Origin: Veronia pacifica
GTDB lineage: Bacteria; Pseudomonadota; Gammaproteobacteria; Enterobacterales; Vibrionaceae
Assembly (NCBI RefSeq): GCF_001707825.1
Contig: NZ_LYBM01000031.1
Location: forward strand, 1-64,000
DNA length: 64,000 nucleotides
Reading direction: 5' to 3'
Notes under the pieces: model-generated
The model's database searches: none
What the model was told of the DNA's origin: nothing
What the model saw: only the letters and a program-made list of their open reading frames with translations
Shown: positions 1-7,949 of the stretch, piece by piece
Numbering within the stretch: position 1 is the stretch's first letter
Layout of the letters: the number at the start of each line of letters is the position of its first letter
Translations under genes and position numbers: made by a program

Positions 1-163
1 ATGGATTTATCCGGCTAGCGCAGAAACAGCGCAGGGATAAAAAGCGATAGCAATGCGGTTTGTGAGTCGAGCGAAGGCGTGTACATCTTTACATAACTGA
101 ACGAGAGAGCAAACAAACGCAGCGAGCGGTTTTTATAGCCAGCGGGATAAAGCCTCAAGAATT
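1..163 (+). other. rRNA operon spacer upstream of 5S (23S-5S spacer)
   Basis: No coding content is visible and the 23S 3' end is not recognisable here, so the 23S gene must end before the window. Positions 6-19 and 138-151 form an imperfect inverted repeat (12 of 14 positions complementary, TTTATCC arm against GGATAAA arm) that would fold the spacer into a long stem ahead of 5S. A second GGGATAAA copy lies at 33-40. This could be a processing stem; that role is inferred. Confidence 0.5.
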
Positions 164-283
164 TGCTTGGCGACCATAGCGTTGTGGACCCACCTGATTC
201 CATGCCGAACTCAGTAGTGAAACGCAACAGCGCCGATGGTAGTGTGGGGTCTCCCCATGTGAGAGTAGGACATCGCCAGGCTT
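164..283 (+). rRNA. rrf: 5S ribosomal RNA
   Basis: About 120 nt matching gammaproteobacterial 5S rRNA. It begins TGCTTGGCGACC, contains the conserved CCGAACTCAGTAGTGAAACG block, and ends in CATCGCCAGGC, which pairs with the 5' end. It is a component of the large ribosomal subunit and is processed from the same precursor as the upstream 23S and the following tRNAs. End positions could be off by one or two bases. Confidence 0.95.
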
Positions 284-291
284 AAACATCG

Positions 292-320
292 CTTTCATCT
301 TTCTGAGAAAAAGATGAAGG
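292..320 (+). other. Stem-loop between 5S and tRNA-Asp
   Basis: Nine base pairs (294-302 with 310-318) closed by a short loop. No U-tract follows, so it is more likely a processing or spacing element of the rRNA precursor than a terminator. Confidence 0.4.
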
Positions 321-374
321 CAAAAACAAATAGAGCAGCGACGATAAGACTTTATTTGTTACTCAGGATTGAGT

Positions 375-451
375 GGAGCGGTAGTTCAGTTGGTTAGAAT
401 ACCGGCCTGTCACGCCGGGGGTCGCGGGTTCGAGTCCCGTCCGCTCCGCCA
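375..451 (+). tRNA. tRNA-Asp (GTC)
   Basis: A 77-nt cloverleaf with acceptor GGAGCGG/CCGCTCC, anticodon GTC at 409-411, a T-loop TTCGAGT and an encoded CCA end. It lies distal to the 5S gene, as aspU does after rrnH in E. coli. Confidence 0.97.
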
Positions 452-485
452 CTTTTTCAGAGTGTCAGCTCTTTAAACTGACTAC

Positions 486-562
<77 letters not shown>

Positions 563-569
563 CATTCAA

Positions 570-599
570 AGCCTCAGCAGCAATGCTGGGGCTTTTTTG
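570..599 (+). terminator. rRNA operon terminator
   Basis: A ten-base stem (AGCCTCAGCA with TGCTGGGGCT, one G-T pair) followed by six T residues, directly after tRNA-Trp. It ends the rRNA transcription unit. Confidence 0.9.
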
Positions 600-833
600 T
601 ATGGGCTTTTTGGCTTCATAATCAAACGGATTGTGAGGCGTCAATACATCTAATACCATGCTCCTTCGAATTTCTTCCCTTATTAAATTACAAAACCCGA
701 TTTAAGCATGATCCACAGCATATCTTTTCGTTATTCTCATAATGGATCACCACGCTGAACGAGTTTTGACAGGGGTAAACTCAAAGTGCGGTTTAGGCTA
801 CACTACAACATCAAGTTATCCAGAGGTTTACTT

Positions 834-1169
834 ATGCCACATTTTCGTTTCCGGGCAATTGAAGAAAAACATGTCGCGACGTTATCAGAGAGTCTGCTCA
901 CGCCTTTGCAGCCACTGATGGATTGTCCGGAAGAAGATTTCACTTTTGAATTCATACCCTCAACTTTTTACTTTCGTGGTCAGCAAGGCAATGATTACCC
1001 CTTTGTTGAGGTGATGTGGTTTGACCGAGGACAGGAAACTCAGAACCGAGTAGCGAGTGAGGTCACAGTCCAGATAAGAGATCTCATTGGTGATCAAAAC
1101 AAAGATATTGCAGTAATCTTTAACGCGCTGGTTCCTGCTCAATACTATGATAATGGTAGCCATTATTAA
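834..1169 (+). CDS. DUF1904 family protein
   Basis: A 111-residue protein starting MPHFRFRA, matching my recollection of the DUF1904 family of small cytosolic proteins in Vibrionaceae. The family has a tautomerase-like size and fold, but no function is established. The ATG at 834 is chosen over an upstream in-frame start at 786 because AGAGG precedes it by about eight bases and family members begin with this motif. Visible family features are the PFVEVMWFDRGQ segment and the C-terminal YYDNGSHY. The stop codon overlaps the start of the next gene (TAATG), implying translational coupling. Confidence 0.85.
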   Translation: MPHFRFRAIEEKHVATLSESLLTPLQPLMDCPEEDFTFEFIPSTFYFRGQQGNDYPFVEVMWFDRGQETQNRVASEVTVQIRDLIGDQNKDIAVIFNALVPAQYYDNGSHY

Positions 1170-2020
1170 TGAGCCGTTGGCGTCGACGCCTTGTGCTCAC
1201 TGGCATCGTTACTGTGATGTTTGGGGGCATTATTTTGAATCGGCTTTTTGTCATTCCCGATAGGGCCAAACTTTCGGCAACAGGCAGTGAGGTTGAGGCC
1301 CAATGCAGGGTTTATCCTTCTGGGTTGGCGATTGATACAGATAAAAGCCTTACTTTGGCCGTTTGGAATATCTACAAACAGCAAAAGCGGGGGTGGAATA
1401 AGACACTCTCTACACTTGCTGATGTCAGTCAGCTAATGCTGCTACAAGAAGCACAGGGTAAACCGGGAATGCGTACCTGGGTCAGAACTAATGAATGGCA
1501 TCATGATCAGGCTTACGCCTTTTCTTTTGCTAATCAAGTTGCGGGGGTAATGACGTTGTCCCGGCAATTACCTCGTGAAGCTTGCGCTTATCTCACGACG
1601 GAGCCGCTCTTGCGTTTGCCCAAAAGCGCGGTAAAGACAGTTTACCCTTTGTCTGACGGCCGTCTTCTATCAGTGGTTAATATACATGCAGTCAACTTTA
1701 CGATGGGGACAGAAGAGTACCAAGAGCAGCTAGATACTCTTATTGAGGCTGTGATGTACTTTGAGGGGCCCATTATTATTGCTGGTGACTTTAATAGCTG
1801 GAGTATCAGCAGGACCAGAATAATGAATGAAAAAATGGGATCATTAGGGCTCAAGCAAGTAGGATTTGAACCTGAAAATGATCACAGACTCAGAGTGTTT
1901 GGATTCCCTCTTGATCATATTTATTATCGAGGGCTGTTACTGGATGGGGCCGATGTCGTTGAAACTCATACCTCAGACCATTCACCAATGGTTGTAAGGT
2001 TTAGAATCCCTCCCAATTAA
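1169..2020 (+). CDS. yafD: YafD-like endonuclease/exonuclease/phosphatase family protein
   Basis: 283 residues with an N-terminal membrane anchor (about residues 8-28) and a C-terminal endonuclease/exonuclease/phosphatase fold. Fold motifs are AVWNIYKQ near 65, GDFNS near 206 and a terminal SDHSPM. It corresponds to E. coli YafD, which lies in the same place beyond rrnH. The substrate is unknown; family members cleave phosphodiester or phosphomonoester bonds with a divalent metal. Its start overlaps the stop of the DUF1904 gene by one base, so the two form an operon. Confidence 0.85.
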   Translation: MSRWRRRLVLTGIVTVMFGGIILNRLFVIPDRAKLSATGSEVEAQCRVYPSGLAIDTDKSLTLAVWNIYKQQKRGWNKTLSTLADVSQLMLLQEAQGKPGMRTWVRTNEWHHDQAYAFSFANQVAGVMTLSRQLPREACAYLTTEPLLRLPKSAVKTVYPLSDGRLLSVVNIHAVNFTMGTEEYQEQLDTLIEAVMYFEGPIIIAGDFNSWSISRTRIMNEKMGSLGLKQVGFEPENDHRLRVFGFPLDHIYYRGLLLDGADVVETHTSDHSPMVVRFRIPPN

Positions 2021-2053
2021 ATAGCTTGCGTTATTGATCTGCATTGCATAGAA

Positions 2054-2080
2054 AAGAGGAGGCTTTCTGCCTCCCCTAAC
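2054..2080 (-). terminator. Terminator of mltD
   Basis: A GC-rich stem (GGAGGC with GCCTCC) between the convergent yafD and mltD genes. A T-rich run follows on the minus strand, so it most likely ends the gloB/mltD direction. Confidence 0.6.
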
Positions 2081-2095
2081 AATGATATTCTGCGA

Positions 2096-3679
2096 TTATG
2101 CGCTCACGTTGTTGATATTGATGTGCAACTTGAGTTTTTGACCGGGCTGAAGATATGACCCCTTTCTTAGTGAGTTCCACTTCCTCAACTGTGTCACAGA
2201 GACTTTATATTTTGCAGCAATACTGCTCAGCGAGTCGCCACGTCGAATCTGATAGGTGATGGTCTTTATTCTTTCGCCACTTTTCGCTTCTTTCCAAATC
2301 ACCAGTTTTTGCCCGGGTCTCAGAGTATCCTTCGGGCTCATACCATTCCAGCGAGCTAAGGTTTTGTGAGAGACCTTATACTGGCGACCGATTATCCAGA
2401 GGCTTTCACCGCTTTTCACTGTATGTTTGAGTTTGTAGTTGCCATGCGACTGACTGGTGATTTTTGCCAGTCTTTGCGGAGCGCTGAAGGTATAGTGTGC
2501 CTCATCCTGGATGGATTTTGGAATGAGAAGGTGCTGACCGGCACGTATACGTGTACCAGAGAGTTGATTAGCACGCTGGATGATTTTGACCGTAGTGTTA
2601 TTTCGTTGTGCGATGAGCCCGAGGGAGTCGCCGCTTTTCACCTTGTATCGAACAACCTGAACGCCACGATTTTTATTTTTTGCCAGCTCACTATTAAATC
2701 TGTCGACTTTTTCTAGGGGTAACAAGAGATGGTTTGGTCCCTCAGGCGCTGTTGCCCAATGATTATAACCGGGATTGAGCTGCTGTAGTTTTGAAAGCGT
2801 TAACCCGGCATAGTTGGCAGCTAAAGCGAGGTCCATCTGCATTTGAGGCTCAATCTTTGTCAGAACAGGTTTGTTATCAATTGCGGGTAACGATAAGCCG
2901 TAGTGCTCTTTATTTTTTACCAGATCAGCCAGCGCAATAAGCTTGGGTACATAACCTCGTGTTTCCTTCGGAAGATCCAGTGCCCAAAAGTCGGTCGGTT
3001 TTCCTGCCTTTCGGTTATTTCTCATTGCCCTGAAAACTCGCCCCTCGCCAGTATTGTAGGCAGCGAGAGCTAACAGCCAGTCACCATCAAATTTTCTATT
3101 GAGATACGCCAGTAAATCGAGAGCTGCATCTGTTGATGCCTCTATATCCCGTCGACCGTCATACCACCAATTTTGTGCTAAACCGAAACGTTTTCCTGTT
3201 TCGGGAACAAACTGCCAAAGACCTGCGGCACGGCCGTGAGAATACGCAAACTGATCGTAAGCACTTTCCACCACTGGCAGCAGAGCCAGCTCAAGCGGCA
3301 TGCCGCGTTGTTCAATTTTTTCGGTGATCATATAAAGGAACGGTTGGGCCCTTGCTGACACCGTTTCCATATGGGTTGGTCGCTTCAGATACCAGTTTCG
3401 GTAGTACTTAACCCGTTTATTCTCAGGTATATCAAAATACAATTGCATGGCAATACGCTGCCACACGTCTTCTTCCAGTTGAGGTATGGGTTTTGCGGGC
3501 TCAGTGACCTCTGGCGTAGTGACCGTTGTTGCTACATCATTGTTAGCCGTTGTCTCTTCGACAGTTTCAACTTTGTTGGAATCAGACGTTTCCGTCTCGG
3601 TATTAGTCGTATCAGGAGTCTGCACGAGGCTACAGCCTGACAGTACAATAAAACTCAAGATCAGAAAGCGGAACTTCAT
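2096..3679 (-). CDS. mltD: Membrane-bound lytic murein transglycosylase D
   Basis: 527 residues. It cleaves the MurNAc-GlcNAc bond of peptidoglycan to give anhydromuropeptides. The start at 3679 gives a lipoprotein signal with lipobox LSGC (Cys16); a longer in-frame ORF to 3832 runs into gloB and is rejected. The SLT domain carries the catalytic Glu in PVVESAYDQ and the GLWQFVPETG motif. Three LysM peptidoglycan-binding repeats follow in the C-terminal third, one more than the two I recall for E. coli MltD. The gene follows gloB on the same strand, as in E. coli. Confidence 0.95.
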   Translation of the reverse strand: MKFRFLILSFIVLSGCSLVQTPDTTNTETETSDSNKVETVEETTANNDVATTVTTPEVTEPAKPIPQLEEDVWQRIAMQLYFDIPENKRVKYYRNWYLKRPTHMETVSARAQPFLYMITEKIEQRGMPLELALLPVVESAYDQFAYSHGRAAGLWQFVPETGKRFGLAQNWWYDGRRDIEASTDAALDLLAYLNRKFDGDWLLALAAYNTGEGRVFRAMRNNRKAGKPTDFWALDLPKETRGYVPKLIALADLVKNKEHYGLSLPAIDNKPVLTKIEPQMQMDLALAANYAGLTLSKLQQLNPGYNHWATAPEGPNHLLLPLEKVDRFNSELAKNKNRGVQVVRYKVKSGDSLGLIAQRNNTTVKIIQRANQLSGTRIRAGQHLLIPKSIQDEAHYTFSAPQRLAKITSQSHGNYKLKHTVKSGESLWIIGRQYKVSHKTLARWNGMSPKDTLRPGQKLVIWKEAKSGERIKTITYQIRRGDSLSSIAAKYKVSVTQLRKWNSLRKGSYLQPGQKLKLHININNVSA

Positions 3680-3743
3680 TGTTAGAAAACCTTTAATATT
3701 CCCTGATTGGGGTGAAAAGTGTTTGTTCACAAAAATTACACCA

Positions 3744-4502
3744 TTAAAAATTGTCTTTCCAGAGACGTAATTCTGTGAAGGTTTCAAGTTCATTGGTGAC
3801 GGGTTTTCTGTTATTGACAGAAAACATGACATCCCTGTTATCGCACCTTAGGAAAGGATTGATTGCTTTTTCAACACCAATTGTTGTTGGTATTGAACTC
3901 AGTCCATTATTGCGGAGCTCATTCACATTTTTTTGGTAATCGATGAGCGCTTTATTGCCATAATCGACGGTTGTGGCAAACCGCAGATTAGAGGCTGTGT
4001 ATTCATGAGCGCAATACACTTTCGTTTCATCTGGCAAAGACTTCAGCTTGTTCAAAGAGCGAAGCATTTGCTCCGGCGTTCCTTCAAATAATCGACCGCA
4101 GCCACCAGAAAATAGGGTATCACCGCAGAATACTTTCCCTGCAGTGAGATAAGCAATATGTCCGCGAGTATGACCAATAACGTCGAGAACATCGAATGTT
4201 TCGCCGAGAAGGTCAATGCTATCGCCCTCAGTGAGGGTGTGGGTCAGACCTCGGATATTCTCTTTTTCAGGCCCGTATACTTTAATCTCAGGCCAGCGCT
4301 CCGTCAGTGCGTTGATTCCGCCAGTATGGTCTGCATGATGGTGGGTAATCAGTATCGCAATCAACTGCAAAGACGACGCCTCGAGGCACTCGATCACAGG
4401 CGCGGCATCTCCAGGATCAACAACAATGCACTGATTCTCATCATTATTTAACAGCCAGATGTAATTGTCAGTGAATGCAGGTATGCTTGTTACAGATAGC
4501 AT
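3744..4502 (-). CDS. gloB: Hydroxyacylglutathione hydrolase (glyoxalase II)
   Basis: 252 residues, the usual length. It hydrolyses S-D-lactoylglutathione to lactate and glutathione, the second step of methylglyoxal detoxification in the cytosol. The metallo-beta-lactamase motif THHHADHTGG starts at residue 53 and supplies His54, His56, Asp58 and His59 for the dinuclear metal site. Further ligands lie in GHTRGH and AHEYT. The gene is divergent from yafS with only 31 bp between start codons, so promoters must overlap the coding starts, and it lies 64 bp upstream of mltD. Confidence 0.96.
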   Translation of the reverse strand: MLSVTSIPAFTDNYIWLLNNDENQCIVVDPGDAAPVIECLEASSLQLIAILITHHHADHTGGINALTERWPEIKVYGPEKENIRGLTHTLTEGDSIDLLGETFDVLDVIGHTRGHIAYLTAGKVFCGDTLFSGGCGRLFEGTPEQMLRSLNKLKSLPDETKVYCAHEYTASNLRFATTVDYGNKALIDYQKNVNELRNNGLSSIPTTIGVEKAINPFLRCDNRDVMFSVNNRKPVTNELETFTELRLWKDNF

Positions 4503-4533
4503 TATTTTTCTCCAGCTGTACGCATTATTACTT

Positions 4534-5274
4534 ATGAAACCAGCACGTAGTCGACGTCCACTAGAATACCCTTATACATGGGAGCAATTTGCCCATGGCG
4601 AATGGGCGTGCAGACACATCCAATGCCGCTTGGACGAATGGTTACCAAAGTTTTTTGGCTACCATCTTTTGAAGCTTGGTGGCCTGAGCTGTGAACTCGC
4701 AAGTGGTCATTGTAACATTCAGCATCAGATTTGCATCGATAAGATCAATCCCTTACGCACACTTGAGGCCAACGGCTATGAACTTCCATTTGTCGATAAG
4801 GCGTTTGATGTCTGTGTGTTGGCTAATCAACTCGACTATACCGATGACCCCCATCGCCTACTGCGCGAAATTGACCGTGTCATGATAGACGATGGTTATG
4901 TGATTATTACCGGTGTTAATCCCTGCAGCGTTATGGGGGTGGGTCGAGTGCTTCCCTGGCGAAAGGGACACCTGCCATGGAGCGGGCGAATGTTTACTCC
5001 GCTCCGGGTCAAGGATTGGTTGGGTGTTTTAAATTATGAAGTGGTTGAATTGTCCTGTTTTGGCCTACTGCCGACGACCAAAGATCGCATGAGCGGTATT
5101 TGGCTAGAGACGTCATTTTCAGGGCTTTTACCTGCCATCGGCTCGTTGTATTTTATTGTGGCTCGAAAGCGCACTTATCCTCTGAAACCGATAAAGCCAG
5201 CCTGGAAACTGAGAAAAGGCTTTTCTCCTGTCGGGGTTAACTATCGTACCCGGAGTGAAACTGATGCAGCCTAA
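4534..5274 (+). CDS. yafS: YafS-like SAM-dependent methyltransferase
   Basis: 246 residues of the class I methyltransferase fold (Methyltransf_11 type). The acidic DKAFDVCVLANQLDYTDDPHR-like region, about residues 87-110, is the typical post-motif I/II segment. The substrate is unknown. The start at 4534 is chosen because the upstream extension to 4465 overlaps gloB. It corresponds to E. coli yafS, also between gloB and rnhA. Its stop codon abuts the rnhA stop on the opposite strand with no intergenic base. Confidence 0.85.
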   Translation: MKPARSRRPLEYPYTWEQFAHGEWACRHIQCRLDEWLPKFFGYHLLKLGGLSCELASGHCNIQHQICIDKINPLRTLEANGYELPFVDKAFDVCVLANQLDYTDDPHRLLREIDRVMIDDGYVIITGVNPCSVMGVGRVLPWRKGHLPWSGRMFTPLRVKDWLGVLNYEVVELSCFGLLPTTKDRMSGIWLETSFSGLLPAIGSLYFIVARKRTYPLKPIKPAWKLRKGFSPVGVNYRTRSETDAA

Positions 5275-5742
5275 TCACTTTTCCTGCTGATACCCTGTGT
5301 CATCCTTCGATGGCGAGCCTGCTGCATCTCTGGCGAGAACATCACATCTCTCATTTTCCGGGTGTCCGGCATGTCCTTTCACCCATTCCCAGTTAACTTG
5401 ATGGCGTCGGGTTTCTTCATCCAACTGCTTCCATAGGTCGGCATTTTTAACTGGCTTTTTATCCGCAGTTTGCCAGCCGCGTTTTTTCCAGTTGTGTATC
5501 CACTGCATGATTCCCTGACGAACATACTGACTATCTGTGGTTAGCGTTACACTACAGGATTCTTTCAGGCTAGCCAGCCCCTTTATTGCGGCCATCAGCT
5601 CCATGCGGTTATTCGTTGTCATCATGAAGCCCTGACTTAATTCCTTTTCGTGTTGCTTGTATCTGAGTACAACACCAAATCCACCGGGCCCGGGATTACC
5701 TAGACAAGAACCATCCGTGAAAATTTCTACCTGTTTGACCAT
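5275..5742 (-). CDS. rnhA: Ribonuclease HI
   Basis: 155 residues, the same length as E. coli RNase HI. It degrades the RNA strand of RNA-DNA hybrids. Catalytic residues Asp10 (FTDGS), Glu48 (NNRMEL), Asp70 (TTDSQ) and Asp134 (ERCDVLA) are present, as is the basic handle around KKRGWQ. The ATG at 5742 matches the family N-terminus (M-V-K-Q-V-E-I-F); a GTG at 5757 would add five residues. It is divergent from dnaQ with 51 bp between starts, as in E. coli. Confidence 0.97.
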   Translation of the reverse strand: MVKQVEIFTDGSCLGNPGPGGFGVVLRYKQHEKELSQGFMMTTNNRMELMAAIKGLASLKESCSVTLTTDSQYVRQGIMQWIHNWKKRGWQTADKKPVKNADLWKQLDEETRRHQVNWEWVKGHAGHPENERCDVLARDAAGSPSKDDTGYQQEK

Positions 5743-5793
5743 ATTTGTTAATATCACTTTTAATTAATCGTCCAGTCTTACATAAGTGTTGCC

Positions 5794-6522
5794 ATGAAAG
5801 CCAGCTACGACAGAATTATCGTACTCGATACGGAAACAACCGGAATGAACCGGGAAGGGGGGCCTCACTACCAAGGCCACAAGATCATTGAAATCGGTGC
5901 CGTTGAAATTGTTAACCGCAAACTGACCGGCAACCATTTTCATGTGTATATCAAACCGGATAGAGAAATAGACCCTGAAGCTATTGCTGTTCACGGTATC
6001 ACTGATGATTTTCTGGTTGATAAACCTGAATATCACGAAGTACATCAGGAGTTCCTTGAGTTCATTAAAGGTGCTGAGCTCGTCGCACATAATGCTCCCT
6101 TCGATGTCGGCTTCATGGATTATGAGTTCAGTAAGCTAGATTTCAATGTGGGTAAAACCACTGATTTTTGTCATGTTACCGATACACTGGCGATGGCGAA
6201 AAAGTTATTTCCGGGTAAACGAAATAACCTTGATGTTCTCTGTGACCGCTACGGAATAGATAATTCCCACCGTACTTTGCACGGCGCACTGCTCGATGCC
6301 GAGATCCTTGCAGATGTGTATCTTCTGATGACGGGAGGCCAAACTAAACTTGCGTTCTCCGAGTCTGATGGATCTGGCGGGGAAGCAGGTGGCATCTCAA
6401 TTCGCAAAGCTGACAAGACAAAATCGCTAAAGATCATAGCCGCGTCTGCCGATGAACTGATAGAACATGAGGCGCAGCTGGATACGATTGAGAAAAAGGG
6501 TAGCTGCCTTTGGCGTATATAG
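5794..6522 (+). CDS. dnaQ: DNA polymerase III epsilon subunit (proofreading exonuclease)
   Basis: 242 residues, typical length. It is the 3'-5' proofreading exonuclease of the replicative polymerase. DEDDh motifs are visible: Asp12 and Glu14 in LDTETTG, the HNAPFDVGF motif II, and HGALLDAE with the catalytic His and Asp. A beta-clamp-binding motif QTKLAF follows the nuclease domain. The C-terminal segment should bind the alpha subunit. Nine bases separate it from the next gene, which has its own GGGAGAGG ribosome site, so the two are probably co-transcribed. Confidence 0.97.
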   Translation: MKASYDRIIVLDTETTGMNREGGPHYQGHKIIEIGAVEIVNRKLTGNHFHVYIKPDREIDPEAIAVHGITDDFLVDKPEYHEVHQEFLEFIKGAELVAHNAPFDVGFMDYEFSKLDFNVGKTTDFCHVTDTLAMAKKLFPGKRNNLDVLCDRYGIDNSHRTLHGALLDAEILADVYLLMTGGQTKLAFSESDGSGGEAGGISIRKADKTKSLKIIAASADELIEHEAQLDTIEKKGSCLWRI

Positions 6523-6531
6523 GGAGAGGTT

Positions 6532-7860
6532 ATGAGTTATCGTTGGACAACAGGCGTTGGTTTAGCATGTTGTCTTACATTTTCTAATTACACTGGCGCG
6601 GCGATACCTGCTGAGCCGGTGGAAATGAACATACTCGATAATCGATTTCGCATTGACCCGACGATGAGTCAGGTCACTTTCGTGATCCGCAGGGAGAGTG
6701 AAAGTAAGTCTGTTGTTCTTGTCCGCCCTGATGGCAAAAAATACTACAAATCACGCCATCCCGATTACGTATATTGGCAGCAAACAGTAGACATGGATAT
6801 TGTTTCCATTTCTAACCCTATGCCCGGTCCATGGCAAGCGATTGGCAAGGTGTCTTCTGATAATAAAGTTCAGATAATGACGGATTTGAAGCTGCATATT
6901 GATGACTTCCCTTCGACCCTCTATGAAGGTGAAACGATTAAGATGACAGCCCGGATTTTATTAGACGGTAAGAAGTATGTGCGTCGTGATTTCATCAACA
7001 AGGTGGCGCTGAAAGTCTCTTTGGTCGAGGTTTTCGATGATACAGATTCACCGGAAGAGGAAGAAATCGCAGATGAGCCAAGAACCTTCTTACTTGGCAG
7101 GCTTAAAGACGATGGTAATGATTTTGATGAAATGCCACGTGACGGTATATTCACCGCAGAATTTCATATCAATGTGTCACCCGGTAAGTATAAGCTGAGA
7201 GCCGAGACAGGCAATGGTATTTTCTTCCGTGCAATAGAGCAGGACATTCTTGTTTATCCAAGCCCTGTGATGGCCGTCTTCAAGCAGAGTCGACGTAAAA
7301 TCAATCCGCACCTTCTCCTTATTGAGTCAGACTCTGCCAGTATCCAGCAGGGGTCTTTGGCAGTGCATGCTGAATTTACTGACGACAAAAATAAAGTCAG
7401 CCTCTTTCAGGGCAATGCGGTGCAAGGCCTCAGCTATCTCGAAGTCAATGTCACTAACTTCGAAACACCCGGCATCCATAAATGGCAGGCGTGGATCTAT
7501 GCGACAGACAAAGTTTCTGCCAGACCTCTCATTTTCCCTGTCGCCGAGCAAACCTTTGAAGTTGAAGATTTTGCTGTGCTTGAACAGGCTCGAAAAGAGA
7601 AGGAAGCGCAGGAAGAAGCTCAGCGTCTGGCTGAAGAGGCCGCAAAAATTGAAGAGAAAAAAGCAGCCGATAAGAGCACTGCATTAATTACCATTATTGG
7701 TGGCAATACTCTGTTGCTCATCCTGTTCCTGACTGGCTGGTTTGTTATGCGCAAAATTAAAGCCAAGAGGCTGGCGGCAGAAGAAGGGGACGATGGAGAG
7801 CTTCCTGGAGAAGATGAACCCGCTACTGAACCTGAGGCAGAGGATAATAAAGCGGCCTGA
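6532..7860 (+). CDS. TIGR03503-like envelope protein of unknown function
   Basis: 442 residues. There is an N-terminal signal peptide (about residues 1-24), then a long beta-rich extracytoplasmic region. An alanine/glutamate-rich predicted coiled coil (about 350-382), one transmembrane segment (about 385-407) and a very acidic C-terminal tail follow. From memory it matches the TIGR03503 family of Vibrio and Shewanella, for which no function is known. The topology suggests a bitopic inner-membrane protein with a large periplasmic domain. It follows dnaQ by nine bases and precedes the dnaQ/fadE convergent terminator. Confidence 0.75.
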   Translation: MSYRWTTGVGLACCLTFSNYTGAAIPAEPVEMNILDNRFRIDPTMSQVTFVIRRESESKSVVLVRPDGKKYYKSRHPDYVYWQQTVDMDIVSISNPMPGPWQAIGKVSSDNKVQIMTDLKLHIDDFPSTLYEGETIKMTARILLDGKKYVRRDFINKVALKVSLVEVFDDTDSPEEEEIADEPRTFLLGRLKDDGNDFDEMPRDGIFTAEFHINVSPGKYKLRAETGNGIFFRAIEQDILVYPSPVMAVFKQSRRKINPHLLLIESDSASIQQGSLAVHAEFTDDKNKVSLFQGNAVQGLSYLEVNVTNFETPGIHKWQAWIYATDKVSARPLIFPVAEQTFEVEDFAVLEQARKEKEAQEEAQRLAEEAAKIEEKKAADKSTALITIIGGNTLLLILFLTGWFVMRKIKAKRLAAEEGDDGELPGEDEPATEPEAEDNKAA

Positions 7861-7886
7861 TTGCCTCTTAGTGTGGAATTGGAAAT

Positions 7887-7918
7887 AAAAAAGGAGAAGC
7901 AGATGCTTCTCCTTTTTT
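7887..7918. terminator. Bidirectional terminator between the TIGR03503 gene and fadE
   Basis: An 11-bp stem (AAGGAGAAGCA with TGCTTCTCCTT) flanked by A and T runs, placed between convergent genes; it can work in both directions. Confidence 0.9.
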
Positions 7919-7949
7919 CATTGTGGCTTTCTAGAGCCAAGTCAGTGCA

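Noticed and set aside
766-804. Perfect TTGACA -35 hexamer upstream of the DUF1904 gene
   Set aside because: No acceptable -10 lies 16-18 bp downstream; the nearest candidate is 27 bp away.
1166-1384. Minus-strand and other alternative-frame ORFs overlapping known genes throughout
   Set aside because: They lie inside well-supported genes, lack family features and start signals.
3680-3832. N-terminal extension of mltD
   Set aside because: It overlaps gloB coding and destroys the lipoprotein signal seen from 3679.
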